Program-made: the position numbers and the translations under genes
Part shown: one piece after another, positions 17,509 through 25,100 of the stretch
Position numbering within the stretch: position 1 is the first letter of the stretch
How the letters are laid out: each line of letters starts with the position of its first letter
NCBI GenBank assembly: GCA_944323675.1
Contig: CALUTK010000012.1
Span: forward strand, 1 to 43,415
Reading direction: 5' to 3'
DNA length: 43,415 bases
DNA from: Candidatus Gastranaerophilales bacterium
GTDB lineage: Bacteria; Cyanobacteriota; Vampirovibrionia; Gastranaerophilales; Gastranaerophilaceae
Notes under the pieces: generated by a model
Databases searched by the model: none
The model's input: only the letters and a program-made list of their open reading frames with translations
Told to the model about the DNA's origin: nothing

Positions 17509-17742
17509 ATGGCAAGACAGGACGCATCAGATAAGAAAAAACGTAAAAATTGCAGCCTTTGTGCAGACAAAGTGACTTCAATTGATTACAAAGATGCAGC
17601 AAAATTGAAAAGATACCTGACAGAAGCAGGAAAAATTATTCCGCGCCGTATCACAGGTAACTGCGCAGAACATCAGAGAATGATTGCAAAAGCAATTAAA
17701 CGCGCAAGAGAAGCTGCTATTATCGGATACACTTTTGATTAA
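17509..17742 (+). CDS. rpsR: 30S ribosomal protein S18, zinc-type
   Basis: 77-aa partner of S6 on the 30S platform. The core [13 protein letters not shown] and [14 protein letters not shown] is typical. C15, C18, C52 and H55 form a likely zinc site, the C+ version of the protein. The ribosome binding site is poor (GAAAGG about 13 bases before the ATG), so the upstream GC-rich island may affect its translation. Ends the operon at an intrinsic terminator. Confidence 0.96.
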   Translation: MARQDASDKKKRKNCSLCADKVTSIDYKDAAKLKRYLTEAGKIIPRRITGNCAEHQRMIAKAIKRAREAAIIGYTFD

Positions 17743-17771
17743 TAAAAAATAAAATCAAAAAGTAATTAGCG

Positions 17772-17804
17772 AAAAGGAATCGTTTTTTAAGCGGTTCCTT
17801 TTTT
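17772..17804 (+). terminator. Intrinsic terminator of the rpsF-ssb-rpsR operon
   Basis: Stem AAAAGGAATCG (17772-17782) with CGGTTCCTTTT (17792-17802), one G-T pair, nine-base loop, followed by Ts to 17804. Confidence 0.75.
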
Positions 17805-17891
17805 GCGCAGTACAAGTATTGAGCGGATTAAAAACAGAAAACCGCTGTAGTACAGTGTTGTGACGACCTAAAATCGACGATTTAAACAATC

Positions 17892-18629
17892 TTATCTGAG
17901 AAAATCACCCCAGTATGTTTGTTTTTCATTTTTTGGATTAACATCCTGCAGAGCATAAAAGGCACAGGCCACATTTAATTCAGGATGAGTCGCATAAGGC
18001 GAACATCTCTCAGGCCCTTCAAAAAAGAATTGTTGTTCCCAGCCGGAGGCATTTTCTGTAGGGTTTGTCTTATGTTCCTGCCCCATAGGGATTACAAGTC
18101 CGTCCAGAGTAAACTGAAATACAAAAATATCTTTACCGAAAGTATTTGGTCTTTGCAAACCGTTTACATCAATGCAAAAAATAGGCCCGTTCTCATCCGC
18201 TCGCGGAGGATTGTTGAACGAAAACAGTTTTCCGGATGAATCAGTCCAGAATCCGCCGTCGTCACAGATGATGGTTGATGAACGAATGCCGCCTAAATTT
18301 CTAATCACATAAGGAACTTTAGAAGAAACATCCGCATTCCCGTCTGAATAAGTATATGTGCTAATCTGTCTTGCACCGCTGAAATAGCTCATAAATTTTC
18401 GGGCATAATCATTAACACTTTGTTTTGAAGCCCATTCAGAAAAAGAAATTTCGTTCTCAGCATAAAACTGTTGTGCTATTTGGTTAACTTCACTATAAGC
18501 TTTTTTTAACCGTCCTTGAAGCCCTCTTTTTTGAATATTATCCATAAGCCCCGGTAATGTCATAGAGGCAATAACACCGATTATACCAAGTGTCAGCAGA
18601 ACTTCCGACATTGTAAAAGCTTTTTTCAT
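17892..18629 (-). CDS. Type IV prepilin-like protein with N-terminal methylation motif
   Basis: 245-aa pseudopilin- or pilin-like protein. The leader is MKKA and cleavage is predicted before F5, giving the mature start FTMSEVLLTLGIIGVIA, with E9 as the conserved Glu5 of mature pilins. The cleavage position has Ala rather than Gly, as often seen in this lineage. One N-terminal hydrophobic helix is followed by a globular domain with a cysteine pair. It would be processed by a prepilin peptidase and assembled in the envelope; neither peptidase nor assembly ATPase is in the window. Its start overlaps the ffh stop by one base (TAATG), an odd partnership that suggests coupled translation. Confidence 0.88.
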   Translation of the reverse strand: MKKAFTMSEVLLTLGIIGVIASMTLPGLMDNIQKRGLQGRLKKAYSEVNQIAQQFYAENEISFSEWASKQSVNDYARKFMSYFSGARQISTYTYSDGNADVSSKVPYVIRNLGGIRSSTIICDDGGFWTDSSGKLFSFNNPPRADENGPIFCIDVNGLQRPNTFGKDIFVFQFTLDGLVIPMGQEHKTNPTENASGWEQQFFFEGPERCSPYATHPELNVACAFYALQDVNPKNEKQTYWGDFLR

Positions 18630-20017
18630 TACTTAAACCTCCGCATCATTGACATCGCCTTATTGAGAGCGTGTTTACCCATTTTACTATTCATTCCCGG
18701 GAGCCCTTTACCCATCATATTTTTAAAATCGCTCATACCCTTCATCATCATCCGCATTTGCTCAAACTGTTTTATAAACTGATTAATCTCGGATAACTCC
18801 ATTCCGCAGCCTTTTGCAATTCTTTTTTTACGGCTTGTATTCATCAAATCAGGGTTCTCTCTTTCCTGAGGAGTCATACTCTGGATAAAAACTTCCATTT
18901 TCTTAAACTGCTTTTCGCTTTCGTGAGAAAGTTTCTGGCGGTCATCTTTCCCGATATTTATCCCTGGAAGCATGCCCAGCAGCTGATCTACAGACCCGAA
19001 CATTTTCATCTGTTTTTGCATTTTCAAAAAGTCATTATAAGAGAAACTTGATTTTCTCATTTTTTCTTCAAGTTCCTGCGCCTGCTTTTCGTCAAAAACT
19101 TCCTGTGCACGTTCAACAAGGGAGACGATATCCCCCATGCCGAGAATCCTTGTTGCCATACGTTCCGGATAAAAATCTTCCAGCGCATTGAGTTTTTCTC
19201 CTGTACCGGTTAACTTAACAGGTTTACCTGTACAGTATGCCACGCTGAGCGCTGCACCTCCTCTTGAATCACCGTCAAGTTTTGTGAGGACAAGCCCCGT
19301 AAGCGATAATTGTGCATCAAAATTTTCTGCGACATTAACAGCTTCCTGACCGGTCATGGAATCAATTACAAGAAGTTTTTCCTGCGGGTTAAATATTCTG
19401 TCTATCAAAAGAAGTTCTGCCATCATATCAGTATCAATCTGCAATCTTCCGGCAGTATCCAGTATCAGGACATTGAACCCTTTTTCTTTTGCGTGATTTA
19501 ATGCATTCCGGACAATATTTTGGACATCTTTTTCGTCAGGAATAGTGAAAACTTCAACTCCAATTTCATTTCCCAGAGTTTGAAGCTGTGTAATGGCTGC
19601 CGGACGGTAAACATCACAAGCAACAAGGAGCGGATTTTTTCCTTCTTTTTTTAGTTTAACGGCTAATTTAGCGGAAGAAGTTGTCTTGCCGGAACCTTGA
19701 AGCCCGAGCATCATTATTAAAGACGGATGACCTGATAAATCAAGCGGTTTTAATTCTTTTCCGAGCAAATTGACAAGTTCGTCATGGACAATTTTTACAA
19801 GCTGCTGAGAAGGATCAACCCCCTGAACAACATTTTCACCTTCAGCCTTATCTTTGACAGCGGAAATAAAAGCTTTTACAACGCGTAAATTGACATCAGC
19901 TTCCAAAAGAGCGCGGCGGATTTCGCGCATAGCTTCCTGCATATTTTCCTGCGTTAATTCCTGTCCTCTTGTTTTATGGATTATATCTCGTAATCTGTCA
20001 GTTAAATTATCAAACAT
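18629..20017 (-). CDS. ffh: Signal recognition particle GTPase Ffh
   Basis: Binds signal sequences of nascent membrane proteins and, with SRP RNA and FtsY, delivers ribosomes to the translocon. 462 aa. N domain helices, then G domain with GLQGSGKT (105-112), DTAGRLQ and TKLDGDSRGG, then a Met-rich M domain ending in MMRRFK. The ATG at 20017 is chosen over a TTG one codon earlier, as GGGTGA sits upstream. A strong promoter lies just before it. Confidence 0.97.
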   Translation of the reverse strand: MFDNLTDRLRDIIHKTRGQELTQENMQEAMREIRRALLEADVNLRVVKAFISAVKDKAEGENVVQGVDPSQQLVKIVHDELVNLLGKELKPLDLSGHPSLIMMLGLQGSGKTTSSAKLAVKLKKEGKNPLLVACDVYRPAAITQLQTLGNEIGVEVFTIPDEKDVQNIVRNALNHAKEKGFNVLILDTAGRLQIDTDMMAELLLIDRIFNPQEKLLVIDSMTGQEAVNVAENFDAQLSLTGLVLTKLDGDSRGGAALSVAYCTGKPVKLTGTGEKLNALEDFYPERMATRILGMGDIVSLVERAQEVFDEKQAQELEEKMRKSSFSYNDFLKMQKQMKMFGSVDQLLGMLPGINIGKDDRQKLSHESEKQFKKMEVFIQSMTPQERENPDLMNTSRKKRIAKGCGMELSEINQFIKQFEQMRMMMKGMSDFKNMMGKGLPGMNSKMGKHALNKAMSMMRRFK

Positions 20018-20035
20018 CAATTCACCCGTACTTAG

Positions 20036-20064
20036 ATTATATCACGGGACAGCTAAATTAACAA
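20036..20064 (-). promoter_or_regulatory. ffh promoter
   Basis: On the minus strand: -35 TTGTTA (20059-20064), 17-base spacer, -10 TATAAT (20036-20041). Start near 20029, so a leader of about 12 bases holding GGGTGA. Confidence 0.65.
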
Positions 20065-20116
20065 CTATTTTTAAAATCCGGAGATACAAGACAAATGCAC
20101 AAATTCGCGTTTAGCA

Positions 20117-20181
20117 GGTTTGACTTAAACGATTTTGCAACTTGTTCAGGGAGGCAAAAAATTAATACCCCCTGTCAAACC
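20117..20181. other. 65-bp structured inverted repeat upstream of ffh
   Basis: Outer arms GGTTTGAC (20117-20124) and GTCAAACC (20174-20181) are a perfect 8-bp match; an inner pair CAGGG/CCCTG (20147-20151 with 20170-20174) competes for one base. No T-tract follows. It sits between the small acidic-tailed gene and the ffh promoter, so it could slow read-through or be a small structured RNA. Confidence 0.4.
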
Positions 20182-20248
20182 GGTTCTGCATGACAATATT
20201 TTTGAAGCCCGAGTAAACTGTGATAAAACTCCCTAATCCGGCAGTGTC

Positions 20249-20599
20249 TTAATAATCGTAATCATCATCATCGGCGGAAGCAGCGCGTTGATTTTTTAAC
20301 CGTTCTTCTTCTTCACGTTTTTCCTTAGCTTCATATTCCCAGCCGAGCCTTTCAATTTCCCGGAGCCGCGCCTTATCTGAGCCCAAAAGTTCACTACCTG
20401 CAGCAAAAGCCCATTTAGCAAGGTATTTTAAAGCGTTGAGTGTACTTGGTTTCGGCACATCATCATCAAACTCCGGATCGACAAAAGGATTTATGCCATA
20501 ATCTTCGCCAAAACCAAATGTTACGCCGGAATGATTATGGTTAGAATTGTGGTTTATGTAATAGCTTGACTTGTAACCATTTACTGCGGTTATTTTCAT
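20249..20599 (-). CDS. Small protein with coiled, Asp-rich C-terminus, unknown
   Basis: 116 aa. The N-terminal 30 residues are Asn/His/Ser/Tyr-rich and disordered, ending VTFGFGEDYG. The middle (LNALKYLAKWAFAAGSELLG) is an amphipathic helix, followed by a charged Glu/Lys/Arg helix and an Asp-rich end (ADDDDYDY). A GGGGAAA-type site precedes the ATG at 20599. I recognise no family. From memory, many Gastranaerophilales proteins start with a similar short polar tail closing on a [TS]F motif, which also occurs in the 998-aa FtsH-like protein here. Function is not predictable. Confidence 0.7.
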   Translation of the reverse strand: MKITAVNGYKSSYYINHNSNHNHSGVTFGFGEDYGINPFVDPEFDDDVPKPSTLNALKYLAKWAFAAGSELLGSDKARLREIERLGWEYEAKEKREEEERLKNQRAASADDDDYDY

Positions 20600-20763
20600 G
20601 ATTTCCCCTTGCTTTCATTGAGAATTATACCCCCTAATAAAAAAAATATGCTACCTGCGTAATAAAAAATTTACATATATTAACATGCCATTTTCATTTA
20701 GAATTTGTAAAAACATCATAAAAACGAATGATTTAATTTTAAAAGTGGTCTGCTAATATAAAA

Positions 20764-20838
20764 CCATACTCCTTAGAGACTAAGATACACATATCCCTAA
20801 TCAACAGCTATGCACCTCAAAGTACATAGCTTTTTTTT
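20764..20838 (+). ncRNA. Candidate 75-nt small RNA with anti-Shine-Dalgarno motifs
   Basis: An extended -10 (TGCTAATAT, 20751-20759) would start transcription near 20764. The RNA would hold a small hairpin CTTAG/CTAAG (20772-20776 with 20780-20784) and end in the terminator stem AGCTATG/CATAGCT (20806-20812 with 20825-20831) plus eight Ts. It contains CTCCTTA (20769-20775) and, in the terminator loop, CACCTC (20813-20818); both match parts of the 16S rRNA 3' end, so it could pair with ribosome binding sites. No -35 of quality and no protein gene precedes the terminator. It is a prediction only. Confidence 0.45.
20806..20838 (+). terminator. Intrinsic terminator of the sRNA candidate
   Basis: Seven-base-pair stem AGCTATG/CATAGCT with 12-base loop and T-tract 20831-20838. 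There is no plus-strand protein gene upstream, which is why a short RNA is proposed. Confidence 0.65.
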
Positions 20839-20900
20839 ATGTTTGATACTTATACTGCGGCTGCCTGCCGAACCAGCTATAAACAGGATGTCAGACAAAT

Positions 20901-20924
20901 AAAAAAGGCGGTGTTTCCACTGCC
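20901..20924 (-). terminator. Intrinsic terminator of the GGDEF gene
   Basis: On the minus strand: GGCAGTG, GAAA tetraloop, CACCGCC, then six Ts (stem 20907-20913 with 20918-20924, one G-T pair). It ends a 3' UTR of about 185 bases. Confidence 0.75.
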
Positions 20925-20942
20925 TAAAATAACCAGATTTTT

Positions 20943-21061
20943 ACACTTTATAAGTGTTCAGAAAGGAAGGGCGGACATAGTCCGCTTTATATAGCTTACG
21001 ATTCTTTTAAAATCGCCTTAGCTCGGTTTTAAACGATATTTGCCGGTTACATAAGTCCGGC
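20943..21061 (-). other. Hairpin-rich 3' UTR downstream of the GGDEF gene
   Basis: Consecutive hairpins: ACACTT/AAGTGT (20943-20948 with 20952-20957), GCGGAC/GTCCGC (20971-20976 with 20980-20985), GATT/AATC near 21000-21014, and GCCGG/CCGGC (21042-21046 with 21057-21061). The series is longer than a terminator needs. It may be a structured 3' UTR or an RNA gene processed from it. I could not match it to a known RNA family. Confidence 0.4.
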
Positions 21062-21087
21062 TCTTTCTTAGCCCTATATTAAAAGGC

Positions 21088-21960
21088 CTATTCTCCGAGG
21101 TTAATCTGGGAGAATTGAACAATTTTATTTTTACCGCGTTTTTTCGCATTGTATAATGCGTGTTCTGCGTAGCGGATTATAGTGTTTACATCCTCATCAA
21201 CATTTTCAAGGCAAGGATATGATGAAATTCCGCCGGAAATCGTGATAGGGTGTCTTTCTTCTTCTCCGGCAGGAATGAATTCCATGCGTTCAATGTCGCG
21301 TCTGAAACGTTCCGCAAAGAGGAAGGCATTTTCTTCCGAGGTATTTGGAAGTATTAAAAGAAATTCTTCATCCCCGTAGCGGGTCAGGATATCTTCTTTT
21401 CTGATAAGCTGTTTTAATTTATCCGCGATAGAACGGAGAAGTACGTCTCCCCATTCGTAACCGTAGATATCATTGACTACCTTAAAGAAATCAAGGTCAA
21501 ATAACAGGCAGGAAAGTTTTGTTCCGTAGCGTTTTGCGCGTGAGATTTCTTGTTCCAAACGTTCCTGAAGATATTTTCTGTTGTGGAGTCCTGTGAGTTC
21601 ATCGGTCGTAGATACCTGAAGAAGCTTATCTCTCAAATCTTTTATTTTCAAAAGAGATTTTGTTCTGATAAGCAATTCATCGTTATCTACCGGTGTTTTG
21701 ATTAAATCATACGTAATTGCACGGACAGTCGTCCCTTTAAACGGTTCGCCTATAAATAATACAGGTGCTTTAAATTTGGTAACCATTAAAACATCTTTAA
21801 TATTCGGTACATCTTCTATTACAAGAAGTGCCGGATTAAGAGTTTCATATTCGCGTAATTTTTCGGCATCTTCAATTCTTACATTGACTTCATCAAGTTT
21901 CGCAAGAACATCTGCCAGATTTGAAACTTTTTTACTTGTATATACAATTATGTTTTTCAT
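21088..21960 (-). CDS. Diguanylate-cyclase-like GGDEF protein with variant signature
   Basis: 290 aa, cytosolic. About 110 N-terminal residues look like a degenerate receiver fold (VIED near 50, KTP at 88-90 like the receiver Lys-Pro). A helical linker leads to DELTGLHNRKY and a GGDEF domain (about 120-285). Substrate motif LLFDLDFFKVVNDIYG is present. The signature reads GDEEF (196-200), so the second Gly of GGDEF is Asp, which may weaken GTP binding. The inhibitory I-site RKED (187-190) is intact. I start at the ATG at 21960 with GAGAGGG upstream; 17 extra codons upstream look non-coding. Divergent from the giant gene across 143 bases. Confidence 0.9.
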   Translation of the reverse strand: MKNIIVYTSKKVSNLADVLAKLDEVNVRIEDAEKLREYETLNPALLVIEDVPNIKDVLMVTKFKAPVLFIGEPFKGTTVRAITYDLIKTPVDNDELLIRTKSLLKIKDLRDKLLQVSTTDELTGLHNRKYLQERLEQEISRAKRYGTKLSCLLFDLDFFKVVNDIYGYEWGDVLLRSIADKLKQLIRKEDILTRYGDEEFLLILPNTSEENAFLFAERFRRDIERMEFIPAGEEERHPITISGGISSYPCLENVDEDVNTIIRYAEHALYNAKKRGKNKIVQFSQINLGE

Positions 21961-22103
21961 ATTAAGCCCTCTCTTAGAAAGAAGTGTAGCATAATGTGTA
22001 TACCCTATCAATTTGTAACGATTTTTTAATATAACAACTTTTTAATTTAAGTCAAGAGAAAAAATGCCGATAAAAGAAGAAGTGTAGGAGTCATTCAAAC
22101 AAC

Positions 22104-25100
22104 ATGTCACAAGATTTAAACATACATCAAAAGGCAGAACTGGCGCGGCAGCTGGCATATCATGAATTAAAGCAGAAGCCGGAATATAAATTTATACCGG
22201 TTCCGGTGAATGTTTTGAATGAGAAAATGAATGAATTTATGCAGCTTTCTGATAAGGATTTGCAGGCGCAGATTAACAGGTGTTTTTCTGCCGGGAAAAA
22301 AGAAGGCGAAAAAGATTTGTGGGATGTAATGGGGCTTGAATTGAGCGATGAGGAGAAGCGCAGGGCAAATTTAAGGATGCAGAATGAATATGAACGCCTT
22401 AGAATTTCCATGAGTCCTGATACTGAAAAGACCCGTCAGGCGGCACAGGGCGTAGAATTCCGCGCAGGGTTGAGAGAGGCCGGAATTCCTGTCGAAATTC
22501 CACAGGAAACAAGGACCCCTGAACAGGAGCAGGCTGTTGCCTTTTTGGAAGATATGGCACAGGCTGCAGATGAAAATATGCTTTCTCAGATGAATAAAGA
22601 CGGCATTGTCGGGAAGGCTTACAACCTTTTTATAAAAGAGGCTTTCGATACAGAATTTGCAAAATCAAATGTTGAAGAAGCAATAGAAGATACAAAAGTA
22701 GATATTGCCGCATTAAGAACCACAGTTGATTTTGAGGCAACTTTTGAAGAGCGGCGGGGGGTAAAATTTGACCCGCAAAAAATCCGCGAGGTTAGCGAAA
22801 AAGCGGAATTAACCGCAAAATATCAGGCTTGTGCCGATATGGTCGGTGCTTTAAAATCTGAACTTTCAAAAGCCTTAGAAGGTTCCAAAGATGACCCGCG
22901 CGCCGGTGAAAAAGCAATTTTACAAACATCGGAAGCTTTAGGACTGGATGCAGGAGCGGTTGTCAGTGCTGCGTTAAAAGGTCACGAAGATGACCCTGCT
23001 ATAAAAGACGGACTAAAAGAAGGCGGAGCTTTTGCTATAAAAGATGAAGGCAACGGCAAATACGGAATTTACCGCGAAACAGACGCGGGTTTACAGCCGA
23101 TAACGCAGGAACAAGCCGAAATCATCGGAAAAGAGATGGCAAATATTCTGGATAAATTCGAGGCACAGGTTCTGGGGACGAAAATTCCTGAAAATGCAAC
23201 GTCGGAAGAAATTGCAGAATTAAACGAAGCCCGAATGGAAGAAATTCGTTCGGATTACGAAAAGAGTTTTGCGGAAGCCTACGGCGAAAAGGATTTGGAA
23301 AAATTATCCCAAAACTACATGATGAGTCAGGAGAAGGGTAAAATTTATGTTCAAACCGGCGTAACTCTTCTTGCGATGGCAGGTGCAATGTTTACGGGCG
23401 GCGGTTCGCTTGCGCTTGTCTCTGCTGCAGTGCTTGCGACAAATCCGGTGGATTTGCTTGAAAAATCAACAGACGCAGACGGTATGACAAAAGATGACTG
23501 GAAAAATTACGGCCAATCAACGCTTGAACAAATCGGCTGGATGGCACTCGGGGGCGCTGTCGGTAAGGTTGGAGATGTTGCAAGAAGTTTTGTTAAAGTA
23601 AAAGGACTTTCAAAAGCTATGAAAGAGAGCGGGAAGAGTTTTGATGATTTTATGAAACTTGCCGCAAAAAGCCCTGATATTCCAAAAGATATGGCGAAAA
23701 GTTTAAAAACGGTTTCCCGTCTTGCAAATACGGCAGGCGTTACAACGGAAGTTGCGCTTGATATGGCAGCGACAATGGCGCTACAAAAAGACGGCGCAAC
23801 CGCAATGGATTGGGCGATGTCAATAGGCGGCGCTTTAGTCGGTACAAAATTGCAAAAAGTTATGGCTCCGATGTCCGAGGATGCTAGAGTTAAATATTTA
23901 ATGGATACATTTCAGGATTTTAAACTTTCTGAGGGCGAGGCAAAACAATTATTGAAAGCGATGACTGATGCCGAAAGCGGTGCAGCACCTTTAAAAAAAT
24001 CCACGCAAACAAAGCAAAGTGCCGTAAATACATCACATTCTCCCGAACGCGGCTTCTCGGAAAGTGTTCATAATAAAGACTTTGATGAGGTTAAGTCAGA
24101 GATTTTTGACTCTAACACTTCTATTTCGGATGTATTGGATGAACATGACTTATGGATAACAGATGGAATCTATAACGCAGCTATTAATAATTTTGTGAGA
24201 GATTTTTATACTGCAGACGGATTGAATAATCTTAAACAGTCTACAAATTATTATCATAGGGCGCACCTTATAGATAGTCTACCCGAATCTTTCAAAATTC
24301 GTCTGAAAGAAAAGGGTATTGATCTTGATAAAATGAATGCCTTTTTGAAAGAAGATATAAACTACGATTATACTCAAAAGCTTCCGGCCCAGGCATCTTT
24401 TACAATTTTGTTCCAATCTTTTTTGGCTAACAATACCAACAATTCAATAATTTCCCCGTCTAAATTGGATGAATTTATTTCAAATATACGCAGTTTTGAT
24501 AAGAATATTGGTACAAAAGATATAATTAAAGAATATAATAATTTAATCAAGTCGGGTGAGTTTAAACAGCTCTCTAATGATGATAAAACTATAGCAAAAA
24601 CTGTACTTTTGCTTAATCATGTCGGTTCAGATAAAGAAATGCTTACTCTTGTAAATAATCTTACATTACCGCAGGATGTAAAAAACAGGATAATAAACCT
24701 TACGACAAACAAAAATTTAATAAATGATCTTGCAGACGGGAATATTGATAACACTTATGCCGCTGCTGTTATGCGAAATAAAAAAGACCTTGATATAGCA
24801 TTTTTACTTGGACATAAAGATGTCGCAGATAAATCATTATTGGATAATTTACGTACAGAACTAACCGAACAAATTAATCGTAATATTGCAAATCACGGAA
24901 CACCTGTTATGCAGACTTTTATAGACCCGTTAAGATATAAAACCGATGCCGATACTGGTGTTCAGTATGTTCAGGCAAATGAAAATGATGTATTTCTTGT
25001 CCATTCTGTGCATGATACTGCAAATAATTCTGCACAAAGCAATATAAGTTCACTTCTTCAATCTTCCAAAAATCCGTCGGAAAACAATTATATATCGACT

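Larger units (their letters stand above)
20600..21087. other. 488-bp gap holding an sRNA candidate and a structured 3' UTR
   Basis: No protein gene is visible. On plus, 20751-20838 carries an extended -10 and an intrinsic terminator that together outline a roughly 75-nt RNA. On minus, 21087 down to 20901 is the likely 3' UTR of the GGDEF gene, with several hairpins and a terminator. Both are annotated separately. Confidence 0.6.
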
